Source: Xenorhabdus khoisanae (GTDB taxonomy: Bacteria; Pseudomonadota; Gammaproteobacteria; Enterobacterales; Enterobacteriaceae). From it: DNA of 44,951 bases. This document shows positions 8,702 to 18,102 of the stretch, in pieces. The stretch spans positions 1 through 44,951 of the forward strand of contig NZ_LFCV01000065.1 of NCBI RefSeq assembly GCF_001037465.1, written 5' to 3'. Below the pieces are notes generated by a model that saw only the letters and a list, made by a program, of their open reading frames with translations, was not told where the DNA came from and did not search any database. Every line of letters starts with the position of its first letter. The first letter of the stretch is position 1. The position numbers and the translations under genes are program-made.

Positions 8702-10294
8702 ATGCGATTAGAAGTTACTTGTCAGGATCGGATTGGGTTAACTCGTGAGTTACTTGATTTACTGGTTTTAAGAAATATTGACCTGAAAGGAATTGAGATT
8801 TCTCCTGCTCGTCGTATTTACCTTAATTTTACTCAGATTGATTTCAACACCTTTCGTTTATTGATGGCGGAAATTCGCCGCATCAGCGGGGTGATTGATG
8901 TTCGGACGGTCGCCTTTATGCCGTCAGAAAAAGAGCATAGGGCGATGTGGACACTGTTGGAATCGGTTCCTGAACCAATCTTTTCTATTGATATGAAAGG
9001 AAACATCGAGCTGGCTAATCCCGCCTCACTGGTATTATTTGGCCTCAGCAAAGAAAAGATCAGCCCAAAAAACATCAGTCATCTGATTAACAATTACAAT
9101 TTCCTCCGCTGGCTCGAAAGTGAGCATCACCAACCTCATTCGGCACATTTATCCATCAAAGGGCAGAACTATGAGATGGATATTGTTCCTATGCAGTTAA
9201 CAGATGAAAATCAGGTCGTCAGGTGTGTAGGCGCTGTGATTATGTTGCGCGCTGAAACACGCCACTCAGAAAGAAAGATTGAATCATCGCTCAAACGATT
9301 AACGGTGAATGATGATTGTGCTTTTGAGCAAATTATTGCCGTCAGTCCTAAAATGGTTCATGTCATTGAGCAGGCACGTAAAATGGCAATGCTTGATGCC
9401 CCATTGCTGCTTATTGGAGAAACGGGAACCGGAAAAGATGAATTTGCTAAAGCCTGTCATTTGCGGAGTGCCAGAGGAAAACAGCCTTTTCTTGGGTTAA
9501 ATTGTGCTTCTATGCCAGACGATGTTGTCGAAAGTGAGCTATTTGGTTATGCGGCGGGAGCCTACCCAAATGCGATGGAAGGCAAAAAAGGTTTCTTTGA
9601 GCAGGCTAATGGCGGTACGGTTTTGTTGGATGAGATCGGTGAAATGTCGCCACAAATGCAGAATAAATTACTGCGTTTCTTGAACGATGGAACATTCCGC
9701 CGTGTTGGTGAAGACAATGAAGTTAAGGTTAACGTCCGGATTATATGCGCCACTCAGAAGAATTTGGTTGAGTTAGTGCAAAAAGGGGTGTTTCGTGAAG
9801 ATCTCTATTATCGGCTGAATGTTTTAACTATTACATTGCCTCCCTTACGGGAGCGTCGGGCGGATATTATGCCGCTGACAGATTACTTTGTTACGCGTTT
9901 TGCACAAGAGCAGGGTTTAACCAAGCCTAAATTTTCTTCTGATCTGGAGCCATTTTTGTCTGGTTATCACTGGCCGGGGAACGTCAGGCAACTGCGGAAT
10001 GTTATCTATCATGCGTTGACTCAGCTTGAGACGAATAAACTATGCCCGCAGGATATTCAGTTGCCCGAATTAGAATCAGAGATGGCATTTAATGAAGATG
10101 TACTGGTGGGGTCTTTGGATGAAATCAGCAAGCGTTTCGAACGTTCCGTATTGACGCGCCTTTATCGTCATTATCCCAGCACGCGCAAATTGGCAAAACG
10201 GCTTGGCGTTTCTCATACTGCGATAGCGAATAAACTACGTGAATATGAATTGAGTGGAAAGAAACGTGCCTCTGAACATGAAGAAGATGAATAA
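8702..10294 (+). CDS. tyrR: TyrR, aromatic amino acid regulator
   Basis: A 530-residue regulator of aromatic amino acid synthesis and transport. Domains in order: N-terminal ACT (MRLEVTCQDRIGLTRELLDL, residues 1-70), PAS (EPIFSIDMKGNIELANPAS, about 80-190), AAA+ centre with GETGTGKDEFAKACH and GGTVLLDEIGEM, and a C-terminal Fis-type helix-turn-helix (STRKLAKRLGVSHTAIANKL). The sigma-54 loop GAFTGA is altered to GAYPNA, so like E. coli TyrR it should work on sigma-70 promoters and not need sigma-54. It is slightly longer than the 513-residue E. coli protein, mostly because this loop is kept. Followed by a strong terminator. Confidence 0.97.
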   Translation: MRLEVTCQDRIGLTRELLDLLVLRNIDLKGIEISPARRIYLNFTQIDFNTFRLLMAEIRRISGVIDVRTVAFMPSEKEHRAMWTLLESVPEPIFSIDMKGNIELANPASLVLFGLSKEKISPKNISHLINNYNFLRWLESEHHQPHSAHLSIKGQNYEMDIVPMQLTDENQVVRCVGAVIMLRAETRHSERKIESSLKRLTVNDDCAFEQIIAVSPKMVHVIEQARKMAMLDAPLLLIGETGTGKDEFAKACHLRSARGKQPFLGLNCASMPDDVVESELFGYAAGAYPNAMEGKKGFFEQANGGTVLLDEIGEMSPQMQNKLLRFLNDGTFRRVGEDNEVKVNVRIICATQKNLVELVQKGVFREDLYYRLNVLTITLPPLRERRADIMPLTDYFVTRFAQEQGLTKPKFSSDLEPFLSGYHWPGNVRQLRNVIYHALTQLETNKLCPQDIQLPELESEMAFNEDVLVGSLDEISKRFERSVLTRLYRHYPSTRKLAKRLGVSHTAIANKLREYELSGKKRASEHEEDE

Positions 10295-10305
10295 TTATTG
10301 ATTTT

Positions 10306-10350
10306 AACACTCCGCCAGAGATTATCTCTGGCGGAGGTGTTTTGATTTTT
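10306..10350 (+). terminator. strong intrinsic terminator after tyrR
   Basis: AACACTCCGCCAGAG (10306-10320) pairs with CTCTGGCGGAGGTGTT (from 10326) with one bulged G and loop ATTAT, then TTTGATTTTTTG. GC-rich stem plus T-rich tail. It separates the core block from the convergent T6SS genes; on the other strand the tail is weaker. Confidence 0.92.
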
Positions 10351-10521
10351 TGATAAAAAATCTTCTCTCGTCATCTTCTCTCATATTGTATGATGCCAAA
10401 ATACCTATGTTCCCAGCTTCAAGGATTTCTCACTTTTTCCTTATGTAACTTTTTTACAATTAAAAGATCCGCAAAAATAGGACTGGGTTTTTCTGACTTG
10501 TCTGTCATTTTAAAAAGATAT

Positions 10522-11322
10522 TTAGTACATTATATATTTATAACGGCCATTTATAATATGCCATTTATCTTTATTCATTGCAGGCTCTAACACCATAACA
10601 TCACCTGTTGTTTTTAGGAATCCCAAATCAGAATAAGCCTTTTCAGCTCTGGGTAATGCATCACATTGTAATTTCCCCTCTTTTCCTAAGTCTAATGATT
10701 CATTTACCGCATATTCCATTAGTAAATATCCAAAATTACGAGTTAGATAGTGCACAGCAAAATGAACAATTAAGGGAATATTACTTTTTGTAGAAAGTTG
10801 TAATATTCCTATAGGATTAGAGAAGTAGTAAGCAATAAAAAACGTATCTTCGTCACGAGAGCGATTAATTGACTTGTTTATTAACGTGAATATCGTTTTT
10901 GCACTTTGATACCTATAAAAATTTTTCGCTATTTCTTCTTTTTCTTCATTTTCTTCTTTTGTTAATGATTTTTTATGTTGTTCTAACACCAATCCATGAT
11001 TCTTTAATATACTATTCAGGTTAAGAACCTCCGAGTGAGAAGTTTCTCCAATATTTTTATTCTTCCTTTCATTTTCCCTATTACCATTAAAAAAATCATG
11101 CGGAAATTGGTCTCCACTCATTCTATGTAATATTGTGTTTACGGCATAGGATGCTTCTTGATAATTTCCTTTCTTGATGTGCACAAATTTCCTGATATCC
11201 CTAAGATCTCGAAGTTCAGCATCAACAGACCTCATATCCAAAGTAGATTTAGTTTCCCGTAATGGATTTGATAAAAAATCATGATGATGATTAACACTCA
11301 ACGATCTTTTTCTATATACCAT
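10522..11322 (-). CDS. GNAT-like protein at the end of the T6SS operon
   Basis: A 266-residue protein not assigned to a named family. Residues about 150-250 look like a GNAT acetyltransferase fold: a beta-strand stretch TFFIAYYFSNPIGILQLST, a motif-A-like LTRNFGYLLMEYAVNESL (only one of the usual Q/R-x-x-G-x-G/A glycines is kept) and a motif-B-like RAEKAYSDLGFLKT. The N-terminal 150 residues are highly charged (KEENEEKEEIAKN) with no motif I know. AAGGGAGT ahead of the ATG is a good ribosome site. It lies 69 bases after the T6SS kinase gene on the same strand with no terminator seen, so it is likely co-transcribed. Candidate secreted effector, regulator or modifying enzyme; no immunity-like gene follows it. 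AT-rich compared with the T6SS core. Confidence 0.6.
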   Translation of the reverse strand: MVYRKRSLSVNHHHDFLSNPLRETKSTLDMRSVDAELRDLRDIRKFVHIKKGNYQEASYAVNTILHRMSGDQFPHDFFNGNRENERKNKNIGETSHSEVLNLNSILKNHGLVLEQHKKSLTKEENEEKEEIAKNFYRYQSAKTIFTLINKSINRSRDEDTFFIAYYFSNPIGILQLSTKSNIPLIVHFAVHYLTRNFGYLLMEYAVNESLDLGKEGKLQCDALPRAEKAYSDLGFLKTTGDVMVLEPAMNKDKWHIINGRYKYIMY

Positions 11323-11391
11323 GGTTAGACTCCCTTAAATTACACAATCATTATTGATATCTGCATCTTGAAATCCACAGGGAATAGATTG

Positions 11392-12360
11392 TCAGTATTC
11401 TGATAGCGTACCAAAATCAGATAATGTCGGGGACAAAGATGGTTCTATAGCAGATGATTTTATCAGCGCTGTTAATTCTGACGTGGTCATTGGTCGTTCA
11501 GAAGGTTGAATGGCTAAAGCGCGATCGATAGCATGTAGAAATGAGAGTGAATAACCAGCAGGTTTCCGTTCGGCCAGAGGTTGATAATTATCTTCAAGAT
11601 TACGCACAATACTGACTGGCGGGGGAGTTCCGACAATTAAAGTATGGAGTACCGCACCTATCGCATAGATATCTGTCCAGAGGCCTTGCTGTCCTTCTTC
11701 ATTGGCTGTGTATTGTTCGATAGGCGTAAAACCTGATCTTATGGTGACTTCAAGTTCATCAGACAGTCGTTCGTTCAGTTTTCTGGTTGAGCCTAAATCG
11801 AGTAGCACCGGTGCTCCATTTTCTTGAATCAAGATATTATCCAAAGAAATATCACAGTGCAGATAACCCGCTTGGTGAAGCGTATTAAGTGCATCAAGCA
11901 AAGGATACAAAATGTTGCAGAGCCAGCGTTGATTAATAATTTCCGGTTGTGTTGCTTGCAATACCTTTAACGTCTTTCCGCTGTAAAAAGGCGTTGCAAT
12001 GTAGGCAGTGCGGTTTTTTTGCCAGAAATGAAGAAAAAATGGTAAGCATGGGTGGTTGAAACAACTCATAAAATGAGCTTCACGCATAAAATGAGTCAGC
12101 CCAATGTGAAATCTTTTTCTGAAATCTTCTCTACGTAGTTTTAACGTTAAATTTTGCTCACGCATTACCAGAGAAGCAGGCATATATTCTTTGATCGCAA
12201 TGCTTCGTTTTAGTCGGTGATCCCAGGCACGATACACGATCCCGAACCCGCCATTGCCAATAACGTTTTCGATCTCAAATTCGTTCAAGCAGTATCCAAC
12301 AGGTAGTGCATGTAAGGATAGATGACTGCCACTGGTGTAGTTATTATAAAAATTCAGCAT
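11392..12360 (-). CDS. ppkA: T6SS-associated Ser/Thr protein kinase (PpkA/Stk type)
   Basis: A 322-residue kinase domain with almost no tail. From the chosen start: glycine loop GNGGFG (35-40), ATP lysine in AIKEY (Lys57), helix-C glutamate (Glu94), catalytic loop HCDISLDN (168-175), metal site DLG (188-190) and the bacterial GFTPIEQY activation segment. Thus HRD is HCD and DFG is DLG, while the catalytic Lys, Glu, Asp and Asn are kept, so activity is plausible. In T6SS loci such kinases phosphorylate an FHA protein to promote assembly; the FHA gene is present at 18727-20370. No cognate PP2C phosphatase is seen in the window. The start is the ATG at 12360 with GGAGA just ahead; a longer frame to 12456 would overlap clpV deeply. 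Confidence 0.85.
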   Translation of the reverse strand: MLNFYNNYTSGSHLSLHALPVGYCLNEFEIENVIGNGGFGIVYRAWDHRLKRSIAIKEYMPASLVMREQNLTLKLRREDFRKRFHIGLTHFMREAHFMSCFNHPCLPFFLHFWQKNRTAYIATPFYSGKTLKVLQATQPEIINQRWLCNILYPLLDALNTLHQAGYLHCDISLDNILIQENGAPVLLDLGSTRKLNERLSDELEVTIRSGFTPIEQYTANEEGQQGLWTDIYAIGAVLHTLIVGTPPPVSIVRNLEDNYQPLAERKPAGYSLSFLHAIDRALAIQPSERPMTTSELTALIKSSAIEPSLSPTLSDFGTLSEY

Positions 12361-12385
12361 AATAAATAGTCTCCTGCTCACAAGC

Positions 12386-15010
12386 CTAATTCGTGAATTG
12401 ACATTGAAACTCGCCTTGTTCGAGAGATACTTGTAGCTGATGATATTGTTGATCATTAGCAGTGGCAGAAAGAATATGCTGACTAATTTGTGGTAGCAAG
12501 GTGTTGGTCAGAATGGCATCCACCATGCGGCCTCCTGATTCGATTTCTGTACATCGTTCGACGATATGCTTAACCAGGGCATTATCGAATGTGGCTATAA
12601 TGCCATGATTTTCCAGTAAGCGTTTTTTAATACGATTTAATTGCAGATGAACGATATTTGCCATCACTTCATCGCTCAATGGATAGTAAGGTATAACCAT
12701 TAAGCGCCCCAGCAAAGCGGCAGGAAATACTTGTAACAGCGGTTTTCGCAAAGCTGTGCTGAGTTTTTCCGGGTCTGGAATGGTGGCTGATTGCAAACAC
12801 AGCGTGCTAACTAAATCAGCGCCAACATTGGATGTCAGGATAATGATGGTATTGCGAAAATCAATGTGGCGACCTTCGCCATCTTCCATCCAACCTTTAT
12901 CAAAGACCTGAAAGAAAATTTCGTGAACATCGGGGTGGGCTTTTTCAATCTCATCCAACAATACCACGCTGTAGGGACGGCGGCGGACTGCTTCGGTCAA
13001 TACGCCACCTTCACCATAACCTACGTAACCGGGAGGAGCGCCTTTCAATGTGGATACGGTGTGTGCCTCCTGAAATTCACTCATATTGATGGTGATTAGG
13101 TTCTGCTCGCCACCATATAACGTTTCTGCCAGTGCCAACGCGGTTTCGGTCTTGCCGACACCGGATGGGCCGCATAACATGAATACACCTACCGGTTTAT
13201 TGGGATCATCTAATCTGGCTCGTGAAGTACGCACCCGTTTTGCGATTAATTCTAAGGCGTGGTACTGGCCAATGACACGTTGGTTGAGTGTATCAGCTAA
13301 ATGTAATACAGCCTCGATTTCGTCTTTTACCATACGGCTGAGAGGAATGCCCGTCCAATCCGATACAACGGCAGAAACGACATTACTGTCTACGGTAGCG
13401 AAGATAAGCGGGATATCTCCTTGCAAAATTTTCAATTGCTGCTGTAGTTCTGTCAGCTCAGTATGGAGAGCATCGATATCATCATTGTGCTGCTGTTCAT
13501 GAAACTGAGTGTGTAGATGAATAATTTGATCAATCAGGGCAAGTTCTTGTTGCCAGCGATTTTCCAGTTGGCTCCGTTTTTCTTCCAGTACAGAGAGTTT
13601 CTCGCGGATAGTTTCTGACCGTTGCTGATCCCCAACACCGACTTTTGATTCCCGTTCAGCGATTTCCAGTTCAATTTTCAAGGCATCAATTTGATGGCGG
13701 CAGTTTTCTAACTGCGGGGGTTCAGCATGTTGGCTGATTGCAACTCTGGCACAAGCGGTATCCAACAAAGCTATCGCTTTATCAGGTAACTGGCGAGCAG
13801 GAATATAGCGATGAGAGAGACGTACCGCAGCCTCAACCGCTTCATCCAATAAAAGGACATGATGATGTTTCTCCAGTGTATTTATCAGGCTGCGTAGCAT
13901 CAGCAATGCTTTGGTTTCATCCGGCTCATGAACCTGAACAACTTGAAAACGGCGCGTAAGGGCGGGATCTTTTTCGATATACTTTTTGTATTCTGACCAT
14001 GTGGTCGCGCCAAGAGTCCGTAATTGACCCCGTGCCAATGCGGGTTTTAATAAATTGGCGGCATCACCGGTTCCTTGTTGTCCGCCGGCACCGATCAGAG
14101 TATGAATTTCATCAATAAACAGAATAATGGGAATCGGGCTGGATTGTACTTCTTCAATCACTTTCCGTAAGCGGGACTCGAACTCACCTCTGACCCCTGC
14201 ACCAGCCTGCAACATACCAATATCCAATAGCCAAAGCCGCACGTTTTGTAGAGGAGGGGGGACTTCATTTGTTGTAATCCGCAATGCCAGCCCCTCAATG
14301 ACAGCCGTCTTGCCAACACCGGCTTCTCCTGTCAGCAGGGGATTATTCTGACGTCGCCGCATCAGAATATCGATAATTTGACGGATCTCTTCATCGCGGC
14401 CCGATACAGGGTCAATATCACCATTACGGGCGCGGGCAGTCAGTTCCTGCCCGTATTTTTGCAACGCACTGTCAGTCGATGGTTGTACCGTTGTTTGCGT
14501 ATTATCGGGTGATAATTCGGTACTCTCTTGTGTTTCATTACTGCTACCGCAGATAGCGTTGAAATTATCCACCAAAGTATCTGTATTGATTCGATCAAAC
14601 TGCGGGGAAATGGCTTTCAATGTATTGCGCAGATTGAACGTTTTTAACATACCAATCAGCCAATGTGCACTGCGGATCTTGTCAACACCAAATTTCAGTG
14701 AACCATATACCCAGGCGCGTTCTACAGCGCTGTCAATGTGTTCGGAGAGATCGGAAATCGTGCTCGCGCCGCGTGGCAGGCGATCCAGTGCTGCAATAAT
14801 ATCCTTTGTCAGGCTAGGCTCATCCAGTGCAAAGTAACGGATAATGAGTTGCAGGTCACTGTTTTGCAGTTGCATGAGTTGATGTAGCCAATGCACCAGT
14901 TCGACATAAGGATTACTGCGTAGTTTGCAAAATGTTGTGGCATTTTCCAGCGAAGTGAATAACAAACGATTAAGTTTACCAAAGAGAACAGAACGACTGA
15001 TTTCTGACAT
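12386..15010 (-). CDS. clpV: ClpV (TssH), T6SS sheath-recycling AAA+ ATPase
   Basis: An 874-residue Clp/Hsp100 ATPase. It has an N-terminal two-repeat domain that binds contracted sheath, a first AAA+ domain with Walker A GEAGVGKTAVIEG and Walker B IILFIDEIHTLIGAG, a coiled middle region (about residues 400-530), a second AAA+ with GPSGVGKTETALA and SVVLLDEIEKAHPDV, and the Clp C-terminal small domain. It strips TssB/TssC from contracted sheaths to allow another firing. The start at MSEISRSVLFGKL (ATG at 15010) is preferred over an upstream TTG. It follows tssG across a triple 17-bp repeat and precedes the kinase gene. Confidence 0.96.
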   Translation of the reverse strand: MSEISRSVLFGKLNRLLFTSLENATTFCKLRSNPYVELVHWLHQLMQLQNSDLQLIIRYFALDEPSLTKDIIAALDRLPRGASTISDLSEHIDSAVERAWVYGSLKFGVDKIRSAHWLIGMLKTFNLRNTLKAISPQFDRINTDTLVDNFNAICGSSNETQESTELSPDNTQTTVQPSTDSALQKYGQELTARARNGDIDPVSGRDEEIRQIIDILMRRRQNNPLLTGEAGVGKTAVIEGLALRITTNEVPPPLQNVRLWLLDIGMLQAGAGVRGEFESRLRKVIEEVQSSPIPIILFIDEIHTLIGAGGQQGTGDAANLLKPALARGQLRTLGATTWSEYKKYIEKDPALTRRFQVVQVHEPDETKALLMLRSLINTLEKHHHVLLLDEAVEAAVRLSHRYIPARQLPDKAIALLDTACARVAISQHAEPPQLENCRHQIDALKIELEIAERESKVGVGDQQRSETIREKLSVLEEKRSQLENRWQQELALIDQIIHLHTQFHEQQHNDDIDALHTELTELQQQLKILQGDIPLIFATVDSNVVSAVVSDWTGIPLSRMVKDEIEAVLHLADTLNQRVIGQYHALELIAKRVRTSRARLDDPNKPVGVFMLCGPSGVGKTETALALAETLYGGEQNLITINMSEFQEAHTVSTLKGAPPGYVGYGEGGVLTEAVRRRPYSVVLLDEIEKAHPDVHEIFFQVFDKGWMEDGEGRHIDFRNTIIILTSNVGADLVSTLCLQSATIPDPEKLSTALRKPLLQVFPAALLGRLMVIPYYPLSDEVMANIVHLQLNRIKKRLLENHGIIATFDNALVKHIVERCTEIESGGRMVDAILTNTLLPQISQHILSATANDQQYHQLQVSLEQGEFQCQFTN

Positions 15011-15048
15011 AAATATAACCCGCAATAATAGTTGTTGTTTATGGGAGC

Positions 15049-15099
15049 AGTTAACCAGAGGTAAAAGTTAACCAGGGGCAAAAGTTAACCAGAGGTAAA
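15049..15099 (-). repeat. 17-bp tandem repeat x3 between tssG and clpV
   Basis: On the plus strand AGTTAACCAGAGGTAAA (15049-15065), AGTTAACCAGGGGCAAA (15066-15082) and AGTTAACCAGAGGTAAA (15083-15099). Units one and three are identical; unit two differs at two bases. The array begins four bases after the tssG stop, reading in the gene's direction, and fills most of the gap before clpV. Confidence 0.92.
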
Positions 15100-15103
15100 T
15101 AGA

Positions 15104-16204
15104 TTAGAATTCGTTCCGGGGGGATTCTGGGTTATAGATTAAATCATCATAGTGAGCTGATTGGGTAACTTGTCCAATCCAGCTATTCAGGCCCAATTTT
15201 ATTGTTTTTGACAGACGCATTTCTGTTATGGCTGATTTATCAAGGACTAGCCTGATATCCCATACATATTCAATACCCAGATATTGATATACCCAATCAC
15301 GTAATTGCTGCGCTTTAGGTTGTCCGGGCAGAAACATGTCATATTCTGATTTGGTTAATGGTCCCAGCTCAATGCGGAATTTATGTTGAATATCGTATGC
15401 TGCGATGCCCAGAAAGGCAGATTTGCCTAAACTGGGCATATGACGTCCCGCTTTCAACCGGGCCTGATCCTGAGTGTCTATTTTCAGCCATTGTGGAATA
15501 TTTTGGATGATTCTGACAGGGACTTTGAAATAAAAGAGCAGAATTTTTTCCAACCCTTCCGCACTATGCCCTTGGCGGGAAAGATGACCCGCCAGCGAGT
15601 AACGAGCGTGGCTTTTGATAGTGTCATTGATAGTGTTACTACTGAGAGCATCAAGCTCCTGCTGGGCGGGTAATCCCGTACCTATCAGACAGGCCAAATA
15701 ATGGCAGAATTTCTGATTATCCTGCCTGTCCAAAGATGAAACTGGTTGTGCGTTGGCCCAGGCCCGATAGAACAGGAGTGTGAGTCGATGATGGAATAAA
15801 TTGGCAAAGGAACTTAACGTTGAATCGTGATAATTATACTCCCGTGAATAGGCATATTCGGTTAAATGCAGGGGTAATGGTCCATTGGGACCAAATAACC
15901 CGAAACTGTAAATGAGAATGTCATACAATTTCGAATTTTCCCGCTGTTGAACGTCTGAAATCGTCGAAGGAGCGAATACCATTGAAGCTTTTTGTCCCAG
16001 ACGCAGAGGTTCATAGCGTGGTAACGGAGCCGTTCCCAGCCGATAATATTCTCCAGATTGGGCATCTATTCGACGCAGAGTCTGGAATAAATCGAATTTC
16101 CACGGTGCTTGAGTCAGTTGTTGCCAAAAAGTATGTGGTAAGCGACATATACGATGGATGGTAATGATATCCGTCTTCATGTTTTTTATATGTATCATGC
16201 TCAT
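15104..16204 (-). CDS. tssG: TssG, T6SS baseplate component
   Basis: A 366-residue TssG/VasB-family protein. Family marks include the N-terminal FWQQLTQAPWKFDLFQTLRRID block, GQKASMVFAPSTI, the FGLFGPNGPLPLHLTEYA signature, FANLFHHRLTLLFYRAWA and the later LGIAAYDIQHKFRIELGPL. TssG binds TssF and TssE to form baseplate wedges around VgrG. Its ATG overlaps the tssF stop (ATGA), so the pair is coupled, matching their fixed partnership. Confidence 0.95.
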   Translation of the reverse strand: MSMIHIKNMKTDIITIHRICRLPHTFWQQLTQAPWKFDLFQTLRRIDAQSGEYYRLGTAPLPRYEPLRLGQKASMVFAPSTISDVQQRENSKLYDILIYSFGLFGPNGPLPLHLTEYAYSREYNYHDSTLSSFANLFHHRLTLLFYRAWANAQPVSSLDRQDNQKFCHYLACLIGTGLPAQQELDALSSNTINDTIKSHARYSLAGHLSRQGHSAEGLEKILLFYFKVPVRIIQNIPQWLKIDTQDQARLKAGRHMPSLGKSAFLGIAAYDIQHKFRIELGPLTKSEYDMFLPGQPKAQQLRDWVYQYLGIEYVWDIRLVLDKSAITEMRLSKTIKLGLNSWIGQVTQSAHYDDLIYNPESPRNEF

Positions 16205-18075
16205 AGCAATTTCTTGCTGCCTATACGAGCAGGCCAGAAACCGATCTGCCCGCGTTGCTGGCTATGCAGTGTCATTTCTATAAATGAGTTCATGGTTACC
16301 AGACGCGAAAATAATTTTTCCAGCACGCTGCCCAGAAGCCATGGGCTGGTTCCTGCAAATTCTTGCTCATCCACTTCAAGTTTAATACTGACACCTCGGG
16401 CGAAGACAATTGGTCCCGGCTCAGTCGTCCGACGATAGATTTCTTTTAGCGAGCAACGGCGTATTCCATTGATTTGACGTGTCACTGCGGGTTCAGCAAG
16501 CGTGGCATATAGGCTTAATAATTGCTGTAGTACCTGAATACTTTCCTTTTTATCTTTATCCATAAAATTCAAATAATTAATTTGAAGTTGGCTAATTAAA
16601 TTCCATGATATAGAGCCTTCTGCCAAAGCAGGATGTGGAATGGTTGGCCTTTTAAGAAACACGATTTGATGAATAGGTATGGAATCCAGCATAGCAAAAC
16701 TATCGATATCTTGTTGTCGCAACATCGCAGGTAAATCACGGTTGGTACACATAACATCGGCACTTAAATATTTTAGTGCGTTAGGCCATGGAGAATGGTG
16801 TTCATCGACAATTGAGATGAATGTTTCTGTACCGATATAGCTGGTACGGGTTCCGTAGTGATGAGCATGTTCAGACAAAATGCGGGGATCGCGGCGCAGG
16901 GTGAAATACGCACCATAATTGCTTTTGTCACCACTGTTCGTTGACCAAAAAGGGCGAAATATGCGTTCTTCATTGTGGTTTTCATCAGCGCCGTATAAAT
17001 TTTGTACAGAAAAAATTTCGTAATCCAGTGGACGGATATTATCCACAACCAGATGATACTCATTGGTACTCTCATCGACAGTGACTCGTTCAGTCACTTT
17101 CGGGAAAAGATTAATCACGGGAGTACAGTTCAGTGCCAAATAAGAGGCATCGACCAAACTTTCTAAGTCACTATCGATTTTGTCCAGAAGCAGAATGAGT
17201 TCAAATTCGCTTTCTTTCTCTGTTTGTCCCAGTAAAGATTGCATTCCACGGATACTGAAGAAACGGAAACGTGCAGGAAAAGCAAAATATTCCTGAACCT
17301 GGCGATACCCACTGAAATTACGAGGGTCATTAGGCAACATTGCCTGATTATCTTCAAAGCCCTCGTGATGCGGTGAAATGTCAGGCAATACCTGATACTG
17401 CGGAGTTTCACCCAGCGTCTGACATACCATGCCAACGGAATGTTCCATAATCAATTCCAGCAATTTCTGGGATTGAATATCGGGTCCTGAAAGAAAAAAA
17501 GTCAGCGTATTCAGATCCAGCTCGTTAAGGAAAAACTTCCCCTGACAGGCAAAGCGGACCCGCAGTGCGCTGACAGCACCATACTGATGAAGATTTAATC
17601 CCATAAGAGGAATGTTGGCCGGGATCTTGCCAAGCTCCACTTTTTGTAAATTCAGTGGTTGTAAAACGACGTCTTGAGTCGTGGCATATTGAAAAGTAAT
17701 TCCCTCTTTCTTCAATGTCTGGCAGAGCATGATAGTTCCACGGGGAACCAAAAATCCGTGGCTGACATCCCCCTTACTCATATCAGGTTTGAGTTCGGTG
17801 ATAGCCATTGAGGGAGTGGGGGCCAAATAGTTGGGATACAGCATTTCCAATAAATGCTGGGAAAAATGTTGAAATTCCGCATCCATTTTCAACTGGATGC
17901 GGGCGGTGAGGAAAGCGAAGCCTTCTAACAAGCGCTCAACATAGGGATCAGCGATATCAATGCCATGCATTCCCAGGCGGTTAGCAACTTTGGGATAGCG
18001 TTCAGCAAATTCTTTTCCCATTTCACGCAAATACACCAGCTCTCGGTTGTAATATTCCAGTAACTTGCTATCCAT
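16201..18075 (-). CDS. tssF: TssF, T6SS baseplate component
   Basis: A 624-residue TssF/VasA protein with the typical opening LLEYYNRELVYLREMGKEFAERYPKVA (here split: residues 4-30) and GIDIADPYVERLLEGFAFLTARI, plus the C-terminal EGSISWNLISQL and RRCSLKEIYRRTTEPGPI regions. It is the large wedge protein of the baseplate, homologous in role to phage T4 gp6. The start has AACAGGAAAAATC ahead; that AGGA lies in the second copy of a 12-bp duplication that spans the tssE stop. Confidence 0.95.
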   Translation of the reverse strand: MDSKLLEYYNRELVYLREMGKEFAERYPKVANRLGMHGIDIADPYVERLLEGFAFLTARIQLKMDAEFQHFSQHLLEMLYPNYLAPTPSMAITELKPDMSKGDVSHGFLVPRGTIMLCQTLKKEGITFQYATTQDVVLQPLNLQKVELGKIPANIPLMGLNLHQYGAVSALRVRFACQGKFFLNELDLNTLTFFLSGPDIQSQKLLELIMEHSVGMVCQTLGETPQYQVLPDISPHHEGFEDNQAMLPNDPRNFSGYRQVQEYFAFPARFRFFSIRGMQSLLGQTEKESEFELILLLDKIDSDLESLVDASYLALNCTPVINLFPKVTERVTVDESTNEYHLVVDNIRPLDYEIFSVQNLYGADENHNEERIFRPFWSTNSGDKSNYGAYFTLRRDPRILSEHAHHYGTRTSYIGTETFISIVDEHHSPWPNALKYLSADVMCTNRDLPAMLRQQDIDSFAMLDSIPIHQIVFLKRPTIPHPALAEGSISWNLISQLQINYLNFMDKDKKESIQVLQQLLSLYATLAEPAVTRQINGIRRCSLKEIYRRTTEPGPIVFARGVSIKLEVDEQEFAGTSPWLLGSVLEKLFSRLVTMNSFIEMTLHSQQRGQIGFWPARIGSKKLL

Positions 18076-18078
18076 GAT

Positions 18079-18102
18079 TTTTCCTGTTTTTTATCCTGTT
18101 TC
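18079..18102 (-). repeat. 12-bp tandem duplication on the tssE stop and tssF ribosome site
   Basis: In the gene direction GAAACAGGATAA (18102-18091, ending in the tssE stop) is followed by AAAACAGGAAAA (18090-18079), 10 of 12 identical. The second copy supplies the AGGA ribosome site of tssF, so the duplication may have created or tuned that site. Confidence 0.65.

Noticed and set aside
8702-10294. TyrR as a sigma-54-dependent activator
   Set aside because: The GAFTGA loop is changed to GAYPNA and the rest matches E. coli TyrR, which works with sigma-70.
13086-13502. 138-residue open frame on the plus strand inside clpV
   Set aside because: Antisense to a conserved ATPase gene, no ribosome site and no recognisable protein; shadow of clpV codon use.
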